A stretch of DNA of 33,316 bases from a virus. Positions within the stretch are counted from its first letter, which is position 1; every line of letters begins with the position of its first letter. The notes under the pieces are model-generated. The model had not been told where the DNA came from. It did not search any database and saw nothing but the letters and a program-made list of their open reading frames with translations. The DNA is taken from IMG/VR virus record IMGVR_UViG_3300032560_000077, positions 1 through 33,316 of that record; one strand, given 5' to 3'. The translations under genes and the position numbers were made by a program. Below are positions 7,052 through 14,451 of this stretch, one piece after another.

Positions 7052-7271
7052 ATGGGTGACATCAAAACAAAAAATTTCAGTTCGCTTGACAAACTAAACA
7101 AGTTCGTTAAGGAGAATTCCGCGAAAGTAATAAACGTACAGAGCGTGACGGTTTCCGTTAACACTGGATTGCCCCCTACCTAAGGGAGGTTCTTTCTATT
7201 GCGACGAGGAACAATTCAAACTTTTTTACCAATTACCAGTTTGGAAATTGGAAGAAATACACGAGCCATGA
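7052..7271 (+). pseudogene. Small conserved-looking protein split by a +1 frameshift
   Basis: The ATG at 7052 opens a frame ending at TAA 7181-7183 after ...VSVNTGLPPT. Dropping T7181 gives ACC AAG GGA GGT and continues in the +1 frame as KGGSFYCDEEQFKLFYQLP, ending in an ATGA overlap with the next gene at 7268. Both halves look coding, and the restored product has about 71 residues. This could be a one-base insertion, a sequencing error or a programmed +1 shift at the UAA; the local sequence (CCU ACC UAA G) is not the classic prfB site. Confidence 0.55.
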
Positions 7272-7702
7272 TTGACCTAGAAAAATTAAAAGCTTTTTTT
7301 GACAGCGAAGAGGGAAAGGAGTTCAATAAAAATTTTGTAAAAAAGCTTGAGATGGAAAGAACTCACACCGATAGGTGGACAGAGAAGTTTAAACTTTGGG
7401 CAGAATCATTTGGATTGGACGCAGCGATAGAAAAATTGCTTCAAAAGTACTATTCAAAGAAATACGTCGCAGGGGAATATAAGTTGGGGTACGAACCACG
7501 GGAGCCATTAATTTGGGTCCTGTGGGAGTACGCCGTTAAGTACGGTAAAAAGTGCAGAGCGAAGAAGTACGCCAACACGTTCACTTCAGAAATGTATTAC
7601 GTTGGTTCGTACGTCATTCAACTCATGCACGGTCAGGGATCGGTAATTAGATTGGACAAAATTAAAGAAAGGCAAAATGGCAAAAAAGTGCAAAGTTTGT
7701 AA
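7268..7702 (+). CDS. hypothetical protein
   Basis: A 144-residue soluble protein. The ATG at 7268 forms an ATGA overlap with the upstream frameshifted gene, which is why I chose it over an upstream alternative start. The protein is rich in Lys, Tyr and Trp, with a helical N-terminus (IDLEKLKAFFDSEEGKEF) and a compact C-terminal half (PLIWVLWEYAVKYGKKC). It overlaps the following zinc-ribbon gene by 26 bases. No family recognised. Confidence 0.65.
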   Translation: MIDLEKLKAFFDSEEGKEFNKNFVKKLEMERTHTDRWTEKFKLWAESFGLDAAIEKLLQKYYSKKYVAGEYKLGYEPREPLIWVLWEYAVKYGKKCRAKKYANTFTSEMYYVGSYVIQLMHGQGSVIRLDKIKERQNGKKVQSL

Positions 7703-7880
7703 AGAGGACCTCCACCCCGTAAGGGTGAAATTGGGTTACGACACATGCGTTAAACACTCAAAATCGGAAAGGTACGCTGGAATAATTTCTGGGACCGAGG
7801 ACGATAACTTTGAGCTATACATAGTAAAGGATCAGGAATCAGCAAAGTACCTAAAGGAACTTTCTCCGGTGTACGAGTAG
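7677..7880 (+). CDS. small zinc-ribbon-like protein
   Basis: A 67-residue protein starting MAKKCKVCKEDL, with CKVC near the N-terminus and YDTCVKH after about 14 residues, a CxxC...CxxH pattern that fits a small zinc knuckle. The remainder is acidic. It overlaps the previous gene by 26 bases in another frame. Function unknown; such mini-ribbons often modify transcription or translation in phages (inference). Confidence 0.65.
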   Translation: MAKKCKVCKEDLHPVRVKLGYDTCVKHSKSERYAGIISGTEDDNFELYIVKDQESAKYLKELSPVYE

Positions 7881-7891
7881 CATATTTATAA
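7881..7891 (+). promoter_or_regulatory. CATATTTATAA motif, candidate second-class promoter
   Basis: CATATTTATAA lies 17 bases before the ATG at 7909. The same motif occurs at 27369-27379 and 32542-32552 just upstream of other genes. It may be the -10-like element of a second promoter class (early or late). It is recognised only by recurrence. Confidence 0.35.
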
Positions 7892-7908
7892 CTACACAAT
7901 AGTTGAAA

Positions 7909-8367
7909 ATGAATTACATCAGTCCTGTAGCGTACGCAGAAACACTAAATACCTTTAGGGGAAATTACACAAATTTAAAGGAATCCGACGAAGATAATAT
8001 TTGTTTGGACGCCAAACAGCACGAGTGGAAGAAAGTAGGCAAAGAAAAGGCCAAGTGCAAAAAGTGCGGGATGGAAAAGGTGATCTCGTACGGTTACGAA
8101 CCCGAAAAATCGTTTGAGTACGGGCAAAAAAATAAAATGCGAGAGGGCAAAATGAGCGAATCGAGAATAAGATTCGAGTCCCTAAAACAGAAATTGTCCC
8201 CTGAAGAACAAGAACAGTTGAGCGAATACCTTGATTCTTTGAAGGAGATCAAAAAAACTATTAGGGAACTCTTGATGAAGGGAGCTTCCAAACCCAGAGG
8301 CGCGGAAATAGAGGAAACCGGTGGGAACATGATGAGAAAGTGGATGAAAGAAAGTAAGAAAAAATAA
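7909..8367 (+). CDS. hypothetical protein with CxxC zinc-finger-like segment
   Basis: A 152-residue protein (ATG at 7909; TTG at 7903 would add two residues). Residues about 40-60 read HEWKKVGKEKAKCKKCGMEK, a His...CxxC arrangement resembling half of a zinc ribbon. After it comes a long charged helix (LSPEEQEQLSEYLDSLKEIK) and a basic tail. It is followed by a clear terminator. Role unknown. Confidence 0.6.
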   Translation: MNYISPVAYAETLNTFRGNYTNLKESDEDNICLDAKQHEWKKVGKEKAKCKKCGMEKVISYGYEPEKSFEYGQKNKMREGKMSESRIRFESLKQKLSPEEQEQLSEYLDSLKEIKKTIRELLMKGASKPRGAEIEETGGNMMRKWMKESKKK

Positions 8368-8403
8368 GTTTTTAGTACTTCATAACTACTGTCATAATAA
8401 ATT

Positions 8404-8427
8404 GGCTTCCAATGGGAAGCCTTTTTT
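8404..8427 (+). terminator. Rho-independent terminator
   Basis: GGCTTCC (8404-8410) pairs perfectly with GGAAGCC (8415-8421) around a 4-base loop, followed directly by six T. It ends the block of genes that begins after the tRNA-like element. Confidence 0.9.
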
Positions 8428-8437
8428 ATGTCCCGTG

Positions 8438-8551
8438 ATGAAACGGGCTCATTGGGCAGCGCAAAAGTCCAAAGATTGGGAAACCATCGACCAAATCCAA
8501 AAAGTGGCCCATGAGCTCAAAAATTCTCTATTGGGATCCAATGAGTTATGA
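8438..8551 (+). CDS. small peptide of 37 residues
   Basis: The ATG at 8438 opens a 38-codon frame (MKRAHWAAQKSKDWETIDQI...) with balanced, coding-like composition and a predicted helix. It lies between the terminator at 8404-8427 and promoter copy B, so it may be a solitary gene. No homology claim is possible; the lack of a good leader lowers confidence. Confidence 0.4.
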   Translation: MKRAHWAAQKSKDWETIDQIQKVAHELKNSLLGSNEL

Positions 8552-8570
8552 ATTCATCCAAAGAATATCC

Positions 8571-8652
8571 ATAACTGATTGGTTTCCAAGGGAAAATTTT
8601 TCACAAAAATTTTTTTATTTGAAAAAAGCGTCGTATATTTACCCCGTATCAA
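8571..8652 (+). promoter_or_regulatory. Repeated promoter module, copy B
   Basis: ATAACTGATTGGTTTCCAAG, an A/T tract, then the core GTCGTATATTTACCCCGTAT (from 8630). It differs from the other copies mainly by CCCC in place of CCCT. Its downstream leader CAATCAAATAAAGGTCATG is identical to that of copy C, showing duplication of the module together with the start region. Confidence 0.8.
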
Positions 8653-8665
8653 TCAAATAAAGGTC

Positions 8666-9592
8666 ATGTCAAAAGAGTACTACGAAATTCACAAGCGCGA
8701 GGCCAAAAAATTGGGCCTCACAATCAAAGAATATTTCGCACAGCGAAAGGGAAACAAATCCAAAGCCATCCCAATCCAAAAAAGCAAGCCCGTCGAAATT
8801 GACTTTTCAAAAGTACAAACGATTGACAAAATCGCAATCGACGAGAATATGCTCAAAATCTACAAATCGGGCCAAGTCGTCGACGACATGTTTTCGTTCG
8901 AAGGCGGAATTCCCGTTTGTACCAATGTAATGATCACTGGTGACCCGGGCGCGGGTAAGACCACGATCATGCTTCACACGATGGCAAATTTGCAAATGAA
9001 AAACAAGCACCTAAAGTGCCTTTTCATTTCAGCGGAAATGGGCTGCAAGGGGATCCTCAGTTACAAAAAAAGGTTCCCAATCATTGGGTGCCTTCAGACG
9101 CTGTTCGCTTCTGAATTTGCTGAGCACAACATGAAGGACGTCATCGAGCAATTGTTCGAAAAGGGCTTCGACTACATTTTGGTGGACAGCATCGCAGAAC
9201 TTTTGGCCACGGTCAGAGAGGACTCGGGCATGTCCCAGGCGCGAGCGGATAAGTGGATACTGGACCTCTGCGTCAAGCACAACAAAGGAGAAAACTCCCG
9301 TAAAGTGTACAGCACCATGCTGCTCATCCAGCAGGTGACCAAGAGCGGTCAGTTCATTGGGTCCAACAAACTCAAGCACATTTGCGATGCACACATGGAA
9401 CTCAAGAAGAGAAAGAGGGAGACCCCTGATGAAGTACAGAGGTTCTACATGTTCTTTTCAAAGAATAGGAACGGTAACGCGTTTGTGGAGTGCGAATTTA
9501 CCATCAACGCCGACAACGTTAAATACGGCCAGATATCCCAGGAAGCGCCAGAAATTGTGGACGAGGAGGAAGTATTTCAATTATCGATTTAA
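8666..9592 (+). CDS. RecA-superfamily ATPase (RadA/DnaB/Sak4-like)
   Basis: A 308-residue protein. Walker A is GDPGAGKT (residues 92-99) and Walker B is in FDYILVDSIAEL (about 172-183); a polar TMLLIQQV strand follows, as in RecA-fold enzymes. The N-terminal 60 residues are basic and helical. Size and the single RecA core fit phage recombinases/annealing factors (Sak4-type), RadA-like or KaiC-like ATPases; I cannot choose between them by eye. The ATG at 8666 is placed by the promoter module and the leader AATAAAGGTC; the upstream extension would be promoter DNA. It is the best recombination or replication candidate in the window. Confidence 0.75.
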   Translation: MSKEYYEIHKREAKKLGLTIKEYFAQRKGNKSKAIPIQKSKPVEIDFSKVQTIDKIAIDENMLKIYKSGQVVDDMFSFEGGIPVCTNVMITGDPGAGKTTIMLHTMANLQMKNKHLKCLFISAEMGCKGILSYKKRFPIIGCLQTLFASEFAEHNMKDVIEQLFEKGFDYILVDSIAELLATVREDSGMSQARADKWILDLCVKHNKGENSRKVYSTMLLIQQVTKSGQFIGSNKLKHICDAHMELKKRKRETPDEVQRFYMFFSKNRNGNAFVECEFTINADNVKYGQISQEAPEIVDEEEVFQLSI

Positions 9593-9604
9593 AAATGTTT
9601 GGAA

Positions 9605-10022
9605 ATGGACACAAAAAAAGAGAACATAAAGATTGAGGAAAAAGCAAGAGAGCTTAGGAATCAATTTATTGATTACGTGGATTGGGGGAATGGAGGAACT
9701 ATTTATCTAAGCCTACGAAAACGCAACAAAGTGCGCTATTGAGTGCTGCGATCAGGTGATTAGAACCGTAGAAACTGAAATTGATCCGAGGCTCGACGTA
9801 GTTGGATTTTGGTACAAAGTTAGAGAATCTTTATTAAGAAGCGTTATTCCCGAACAAATATGGAGTGATATATTTTGGGGTCTTTCCATAGGAAGTATTA
9901 GTGGAGTTTTATTAAAGACGGAAACAACCGCGGAATTTAAAGGCAAAAAAATTAAAGTCGCTTTGTATTTGGATAAGAATATAACACCTCAAGAAATAAC
10001 TTTTGAATTAAGAAAAAAATAA
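9605..10022 (+). pseudogene. Small phage protein broken by a frameshift and a nonsense codon
   Basis: The ATG at 9605 gives MDTKKENIKIEEKARELRN...DYVDWGN, then shifts phase within or near the GGGGG run at 9684-9688. In the second phase the protein reads MEELFI, stop (TAA 9708-9710), AYENATKCAIECCDQVI and continues to 10022. The restored protein (about 138 residues) looks like a single helical gene of a kind common in phages (AYENA...C block). With two independent lesions, a working product is unlikely unless one is a sequence error. Confidence 0.6.
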
Positions 10023-10063
10023 GCGCGAAAAATTTAATACAACTCTCAGATAATCTAATAGCG

Positions 10064-10390
10064 GTGATAGTATCGAAGTACGCGAAAAACATTCAAATTG
10101 AATATCCATTCTATATAAATTACCCAGACCTAAATAAAAATCAACGACTTTCATATAATGAGGGAGGGTATGCATTTAATTACATTACACTACCACTGGG
10201 AAAGTGGGAAATGGTGGCCATTGTAAATAAGGACGAAGTTGATACTCCTTTAGAGCTCGGAAGAATGGCATCTATTTTAAAGGATTCCGGTTATGTGGAC
10301 GCTTACGTTCTTTTGGATTGTCATCGCATAGATTTGGAATCAGATGAAATGAAATGGAGTGATTGTGTTATACTCACTAAAATTGATTAA
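10064..10390 (+). CDS. hypothetical protein, possibly with a lost ATG start
   Basis: A 108-residue protein if begun at GTG 10064. The same frame is open upstream to ATA at 10019-10021 (SAKNLIQLSDNLIA...). That ATA lies exactly where an ATGA overlap with the previous gene would be if base 10021 were G, so the original start was probably 10019 and the protein 123 residues. The sequence has alternating strands (NYITLPLGKWEMVAIVNK) and an acidic C-terminus. No family recognised. Confidence 0.55.
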   Translation: MIVSKYAKNIQIEYPFYINYPDLNKNQRLSYNEGGYAFNYITLPLGKWEMVAIVNKDEVDTPLELGRMASILKDSGYVDAYVLLDCHRIDLESDEMKWSDCVILTKID

Positions 10391-10392
10391 TC

Positions 10393-10569
10393 ATGAGACC
10401 TTTTGGAGAGGACAAAAAAATAAAAGGAAGCGGTAAGTGGAAAGTTGATTACCGAATCAGAACTAACAATAGAAAAATTCCCAATTGGTGGGAAGGGTTA
10501 AGTGGATTTGTATCACGCAGAAAAATGAAACAGGACCTAAATCGAGAAATTAAATCGAACATTAAATAA
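10393..10569 (+). CDS. small basic protein of unknown function
   Basis: A 58-residue protein beginning MRPFGEDKKIKGSGKWK and ending in a basic helix. The start ATG lies 2 bases after the previous stop, so translation is probably coupled. It is rich in Lys, Arg and Trp (NWWEGLSGF), suggesting nucleic-acid contact, but no motif is diagnostic. It was found by direct reading. Confidence 0.55.
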   Translation: MRPFGEDKKIKGSGKWKVDYRIRTNNRKIPNWWEGLSGFVSRRKMKQDLNREIKSNIK

Positions 10570-10575
10570 CCGATT

Positions 10576-10881
10576 ATGGTAAAGAAAGAATTCGTTCAAG
10601 ATCTAGAATTGGGAATGGTGGTATTTCACGAAAAGATATACAATGGTCGCGAACCCATGAAAATCGTCGGTATTAGGGAAAAAGAAGTGTAACTGGAGGG
10701 GGATTTTTCAGGCGGTGTACGTCCTGATATAATTGAAAAAGATTGGTTACCCATTGATGGATTGTTTAGACTTAGAAAAGTGTGTTGGGAACACAGTCAT
10801 TTTGGGTCTTGTACACTACCAAATGTGCATTGCAGTTATCCTCACTGCGAACCCTACGTAACGAAAGACGATCATTCTTAA
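10576..10881 (+). pseudogene. Hypothetical gene interrupted by in-frame TAA
   Basis: A 102-codon frame from the ATG at 10576 to TAA 10879-10881, interrupted by TAA at 10690-10692. The junction reads GIREKEV, stop, LEGDFSGG, and both sides are clearly coding in the same phase. The C-terminal half has CWEHSHFGSC...CSYPHC, a His/Cys-rich segment that may bind zinc. No reinitiation ATG follows the stop, so the second half would be untranslated without readthrough. Confidence 0.6.
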
Positions 10882-10905
10882 AGAGGAAGAGATTAAAAAT
10901 AATTT

Positions 10906-11118
10906 ATGAAAAATAAAGGGCGTAAACATAAACATGTAAGAACTGTTAATGAAACAGATATGAAAGGAGCTTGGGATGCTGGTGGTTCATTAGTACATAT
11001 TACACGTCCTATTACTTATATGTCTTCTAGAGGATACGCAACAGGCAGATTTGATAAAAAGAAATGGTCAAAAAGAATAAGAGGTTATTTTAAATCACAA
11101 ACAAAAGAAATTTTTTAG
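10906..11118 (+). CDS. small basic protein, A/T-rich codons
   Basis: A 70-residue basic protein (MKNKGRKHKHVRTVNETD...). Its codons (AAA, GAT, ATT, TTA, AGA, TCT) are richer in A/T than those of the flanking genes, hinting at acquisition by recombination from a related replicon. The stop is 3 bases before the GTG of the phosphatase gene. Function unknown. Confidence 0.6.
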   Translation: MKNKGRKHKHVRTVNETDMKGAWDAGGSLVHITRPITYMSSRGYATGRFDKKKWSKRIRGYFKSQTKEIF

Positions 11119-11121
11119 AAA

Positions 11122-11859
11122 GTGAAAAAAACAGTAGTAATTCCCGACCTACATGGTCGTAGCGATTGGAAATTGATAGTGTACACGGAAAAACCGGACG
11201 AAGTGATATTTTTGGGCGATTACTTTGACTCTTACAACATTTCCGGTGTTGAACAACTGCACAATTTCAAAGAAATAATCGAGTACAAAGAGACGTTCCC
11301 CAATGTCATCATGTTAATAGGTAACCACGATCATCACTACTTCTCTTCGGTTGGGTACAACGGCACTTCGGGTTACCAAGCGGGAATCGCCCATAACATA
11401 ACTCAAGCGTTAGAGGAGAACATTCATCACTTACAGATGGCCCACAAGGGGGGAGAATTCTTGTTCACACACGCGGGCGTTAGCGAAATTTTCATGGACA
11501 AAATTTTTGGTGAAGATGGCTGGAATCCTGATAACATTGCTGAAGATCTGAACGAGTTGTGGAAGCACAAACCCAAAGCGTTTTGTTTCAACGGGTATAT
11601 ATCCGACACGGGAGACGAAGTGATGCAAACCCCAATATGGATAAGACCGACCAGTTTGATGAGGGCGGGTAAAATGAAGAGGGAATTGTACAAGAAATAC
11701 ATTCAAGTTGTGGGTCACACACAGCAAAAACAAATAGACACAAAGGGAAAATCCACAGGTGGTAGGTATTACTTCGTGGATGCACTCGGAACCTCGGGTC
11801 AATACATGGTGATAGAAGACGGTAAGATTGGTTTCAATTTTTCCGGAATTACCAAATAA
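11122..11859 (+). CDS. PPP-type metallophosphatase
   Basis: A 245-residue protein with the full order of calcineurin-like/PPP phosphatase motifs: PDLHG (residues 8-12), GDYFDS (32-37), GNHDHH (67-72), THAG (116-119) and VVGHT in the last quarter. The spacing matches small bacterial and phage serine/threonine or polynucleotide phosphatases (lambda PP-like or PrpE/ApaH-like). GTG is used as the start, 3 bases after the preceding stop. The substrate may be phosphoprotein, diadenosine polyphosphate or nucleic-acid ends. It is distinct in sequence from the phosphoesterase at 4379. Confidence 0.8.
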   Translation: MKKTVVIPDLHGRSDWKLIVYTEKPDEVIFLGDYFDSYNISGVEQLHNFKEIIEYKETFPNVIMLIGNHDHHYFSSVGYNGTSGYQAGIAHNITQALEENIHHLQMAHKGGEFLFTHAGVSEIFMDKIFGEDGWNPDNIAEDLNELWKHKPKAFCFNGYISDTGDEVMQTPIWIRPTSLMRAGKMKRELYKKYIQVVGHTQQKQIDTKGKSTGGRYYFVDALGTSGQYMVIEDGKIGFNFSGITK

Positions 11860-11988
11860 ATACATTTTTTGGGCTCAATGGAATTCATTATTTTTAACCA
11901 TAACAAAAAACAAAAACAAACTGAATTCTTTGATAAACGAGTGCAATAAACTCGGAAAATTCAAGTACTACTCAACAATAAAATAACA

Positions 11989-12426
11989 ATGAACATTCAA
12001 AAAACAAAGCAAAATCCAGTTAAACTTGCTATTTGCTGGTTGGTAGTTCTTTATTACGAACTGTTTAAATCCAAAGAATTGGAAAAGTACAAATTGCAAG
12101 CGAGGGCGGGAATCGTTTCGATCGGAGCCCGGTACAAAAAATACTTTGAATCCAAAGAGTACGTCGTCAACTACAAAATGTTAAAAGCGTGGATAGGCGA
12201 GTACGAAGTTAACAATAAAACTTACCTAAAGTACATCGCCACCGGACAAGTACCGCAAAAACAATTGACAAAGCTCGCGTACAAGATAGCCAGAAAGGAG
12301 AAGTTAACTTCTCAAGAAACGGAAATTTTTTCTGGCTGTGTAAGGGAAATTAACGAGATCATTTCAAAATTTCCGACGAATTCTTTGATCGATAAATTAC
12401 CGGCAAATGTTGATCTTTTTGTGTAA
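11989..12426 (+). CDS. hypothetical helical protein
   Basis: A 145-residue, Lys/Tyr-rich, mostly helical protein with a hydrophobic patch at residues 11-25 (VKLAICWLVVLYYELF) that may be a buried helix. The leader AACAATAAAATAACA precedes the ATG, and the gene ends in an overlap with the next gene (shared base in TAATG). The 129-base gap upstream holds an A-rich stretch and a small hairpin (CGAGT...ACTCG at about 11939-11955). No family recognised. Confidence 0.6.
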   Translation: MNIQKTKQNPVKLAICWLVVLYYELFKSKELEKYKLQARAGIVSIGARYKKYFESKEYVVNYKMLKAWIGEYEVNNKTYLKYIATGQVPQKQLTKLAYKIARKEKLTSQETEIFSGCVREINEIISKFPTNSLIDKLPANVDLFV

Positions 12427-12845
12427 TGACAAGAATAAACGCTACCGTACCGCCCAAAAAACTGTGCGATCAGCATTTGATTGCTGAGTACAGGGAGATT
12501 TTAAGGGTTTTTAAATTGGCGAGACGCACAAACACCGCTCCAAAAAAATTTACGCTTGGAACGGGACACGTGAGTTTCTTTTACGATAAGTTAAAGTACG
12601 CTCACAATAGATTTCAATTGTTGAGGCGAGAAGTATTGGACAGGGGATTTACGGCTAACATGGAATTCGATAGTTCAATTTTATTGGGCAAGGAAAACTT
12701 GTACAACGATTGGATCGGTACTAAAGAGGCGAACAAATTGGTTACGAACAGAATGCTAGAAAGGGCGAAGTCAATGGGAAAGTTACGTTACATGGGCAAA
12801 TTGATAACAAAAGAAGATTACGAAAAAATGTTGCAAGGGTTTTAA
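12426..12845 (+). CDS. hypothetical protein
   Basis: A 139-residue basic protein translated in a TAATG-type overlap with the previous gene. Helices are rich in Lys, Arg and Leu (EYREILRVFKLARR; KLKYAHNRFQLLRREVL), and the C-terminus ends in KLITKEDYEKMLQGF. Paired with its upstream neighbour it may form a two-protein unit, but nothing identifies its role. Confidence 0.6.
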   Translation: MTRINATVPPKKLCDQHLIAEYREILRVFKLARRTNTAPKKFTLGTGHVSFFYDKLKYAHNRFQLLRREVLDRGFTANMEFDSSILLGKENLYNDWIGTKEANKLVTNRMLERAKSMGKLRYMGKLITKEDYEKMLQGF

Positions 12846-12861
12846 TTAAAAAATTGGTACC

Positions 12862-13038
12862 ATGGACTTTGTCCTTTCTTTGCTATTACGCACGACCTCT
12901 TGGTTAATGAGAGTTTTTGTCAAACACAAAAAATGGAAATTAGTGGCTTCAATACTTGAATTTAGAAAGAAAAAACTTGCCACAGTATTAAGACAAAAAA
13001 TAAAAAATAATGAGCAGTCAACAGTTAAAAATAGGTGA
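12862..13038 (+). CDS. small basic, possibly membrane-associated protein
   Basis: A 58-residue protein from the ATG at 12862 with a hydrophobic N-terminus (MDFVLSLLLRTTSWLMRVF) and a basic C-terminal helix (LEFRKKKLATVLRQKIKN). It overlaps the next gene by 29 bases in a different frame. It could be a short membrane-anchored peptide. Confidence 0.5.
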   Translation: MDFVLSLLLRTTSWLMRVFVKHKKWKLVASILEFRKKKLATVLRQKIKNNEQSTVKNR

Positions 13039-13239
13039 TCGATTAAAGATCAAAGAATTGGGGAACGCATTAACCGCGAGTTGGCACTATTTTAATCTCA
13101 ATGACATTGTTGTTATCACAAAAATTGAGAATCAAAAGACACTCCGTATTACGAAAAGGGTTGGGTTGTCACTGCTAAGGACGACCGAGGCACATTACAG
13201 ATGTTAAAATTAAGGCAATTCGAAAAAATAAACGAGTAG
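13010..13239 (+). pseudogene. Small protein with one-base frameshift
   Basis: The ATG at 13010 gives MSSQQLKIGDRLKIKELGN...NDIVVITKIENQ, an SH3-like KIGDRLKI...DIVVITKI pattern. After RIT at about 13150 the original frame degenerates and stops at 13207. The next frame continues sensibly as EKGWVVTAKDDRGTLQMLKL and stops at TAG 13237-13239, just before the next ATG. One missing base (probably G before GAAAAGGG) explains both. The restored protein has about 76 residues and would be a small beta-barrel. Confidence 0.6.
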
Positions 13240-13242
13240 AAC

Positions 13243-13518
13243 ATGATTCACTTACTTTTGGCGTTGGCCACCCTTCAAAACCCAGAAAATTATTACGATA
13301 GTCTTTACAAGTACAAGTTACTTTGGAGAAAGGAAGTCGACAGCCTGAAGGTGTACAGTCACAAAATAATAAAAATGGAAGAAAACAAAAAAGAAGTAAA
13401 GAAAAAAAGGGAACTGTTCAATAAGTGCATGGACAGGAGCGTTGATGATTTTCAAAAATATTTTGAGTACAAAAAGAAAGTCGACAGCATAAAATTGGCA
13501 AAATCATTCACAACTTAA
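13243..13518 (+). CDS. small helical protein with N-terminal signal-like segment
   Basis: A 91-residue protein. The first 10 residues (MIHLLLALAT) are hydrophobic and could be a short signal or anchor; the rest is a continuous charged coiled coil (LLWRKEVDSLKVYSHKIIKM; KKEVKKKRELFNKCM). This resembles o-spanin/Rz1- or Rz-like lysis accessory proteins in shape only. It starts 4 bases after the stop of the frameshifted gene. Confidence 0.5.
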   Translation: MIHLLLALATLQNPENYYDSLYKYKLLWRKEVDSLKVYSHKIIKMEENKKEVKKKRELFNKCMDRSVDDFQKYFEYKKKVDSIKLAKSFTT

Positions 13519-13531
13519 AATTGATATAACT

Positions 13532-13801
13532 ATGAAAACGCACACGGTAAAAGTTTTTAAAAACGAGGGAGAATTTTTGGTGGTAGACACGGTCGTTAAG
13601 GCGGATTACGTTACTGTGATGGACGAATATTATGATTTTGGAGTGCACTATACCGATAAACAGGGAGCTGATTGTTATTTGAGCGTTGCTTACTACCCAA
13701 TAAGAAACACTTGTGTGACGCTTGTTAATTTGTCTGACCAAGAAAATCTAAGCGTCGAAGCAAGACAAAAACTTTTGATGGCCATTGGAGTAATCGATTG
13801 A
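13532..13801 (+). CDS. hypothetical beta-rich protein
   Basis: An 89-residue protein with alternating strands (THTVKVFKNEGEFLVVDTVV; DCYLSVAYYPIRNTCVTLV) and an acidic C-terminus. It is the last gene before promoter copy C. No family recognised. Confidence 0.55.
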   Translation: MKTHTVKVFKNEGEFLVVDTVVKADYVTVMDEYYDFGVHYTDKQGADCYLSVAYYPIRNTCVTLVNLSDQENLSVEARQKLLMAIGVID

Positions 13802-13811
13802 TTTCTAATGA

Positions 13812-13912
13812 ATTATAACTAATTGGTTCCCAATAAAGAATTTTAAAAAAAGGCCAAAATAAATTTTTATTTTTTATTCTCAAGAATCTGTCGTATATTT
13901 ACCCTGTATCAA
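13812..13912 (+). promoter_or_regulatory. Repeated promoter module, copy C
   Basis: ATAACTAATTGGTTCCCAA, AAGAATTTTAAAAAAAGGCC, an AAATTTTTATTTTTTATTC tract, then CAAGAATCTGTCGTATATTT and ACCCTGTATCAA. The CAAGAATCTG segment is shared exactly with copy F, and the downstream leader CAATCAAATAAAGGTCATG with copy B. It drives the gene at 13926 and probably the following accessory operon. Confidence 0.8.
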
Positions 13913-13925
13913 TCAAATAAAGGTC

Positions 13926-14150
13926 ATGAAAAATTTCTTATTGGTGTACGTAATAGGGTTCCTTTTGGTCCTAACGTTTTTGAAATTGTTCGGTAAAAAA
14001 ATTGGCCTAAATCACCAAGAGGACCACGATTATTCGAATTCTTTGATGTGGCCGATGACTGTGCCACTGTTCTTGATAGTGGGATTCGTTAAAGTACTTT
14101 TCATGATCGACGATTGGCGCATGACAAAAAGAAAAAATAAATTCAAATGA
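13926..14150 (+). CDS. small membrane protein with two hydrophobic segments
   Basis: A 74-residue protein. Segments at about residues 3-21 (FLLVYVIGFLLVLTFLKLF) and 42-62 (PMTVPLFLIVGFVKVLFMI) are membrane helices, separated by an acidic loop (HQEDHDYSN). The basic C-terminus (RMTKRKNKFK) predicts it faces the cytoplasm. First gene behind promoter copy C, ending in an ATGA overlap. Function unknown; a holin-like role is only one possibility. Confidence 0.6.
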   Translation: MKNFLLVYVIGFLLVLTFLKLFGKKIGLNHQEDHDYSNSLMWPMTVPLFLIVGFVKVLFMIDDWRMTKRKNKFK

Positions 14151-14278
14151 TAGAAGCAATCATGCACGCTTTGGGACTGTGCGGTGAATCTCACGCTAAT
14201 CTGTGGAGCGTGCTAATAGAGTTTCCAAATTTGCAATCCATAATTAACTTCTTCAAATTTAAAATAAAAAGGAAATGA
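14147..14278 (+). CDS. small protein of 43 residues
   Basis: The ATG at 14147 overlaps the previous stop (ATGA); the frame ends at TGA 14276-14278, again in an overlap with the next ATG. The peptide contains HALGLCGESHANLWSVL, a compact helical segment of a type common in phage small proteins, and a basic tail. Function unknown. Confidence 0.6.
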   Translation: MIEAIMHALGLCGESHANLWSVLIEFPNLQSIINFFKFKIKRK

Positions 14279-14439
14279 AACACGTATTAAATTTAATAAT
14301 TACGCTTGCGCTCATATTTTTTGGGATTTGACTGAGCATCATTTGTACTCAGACGCCTCAAACTTCTATGGGTTTACTATACGTGCCGCTAATAGCACTT
14401 TACATTCTTTGGGGCATGCACATAATACGGAGAAGTTAA
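14275..14439 (+). pseudogene. Small membrane protein interrupted by in-frame TGA
   Basis: The ATG at 14275 (ATGA overlap) gives MKHVLNLIITLALIFFGI, then TGA at 14329-14331, and continues in phase as LSIICTQTPQTSMGLLYVPL and on to TAA 14437-14439. Both parts are hydrophobic and would form two membrane helices. Trp (TGG) at the stop position would fit the membrane-helix context. The first 18 residues alone could still insert in a membrane. Confidence 0.5.
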
Positions 14440-14451
14440 AAAAGACGCACT

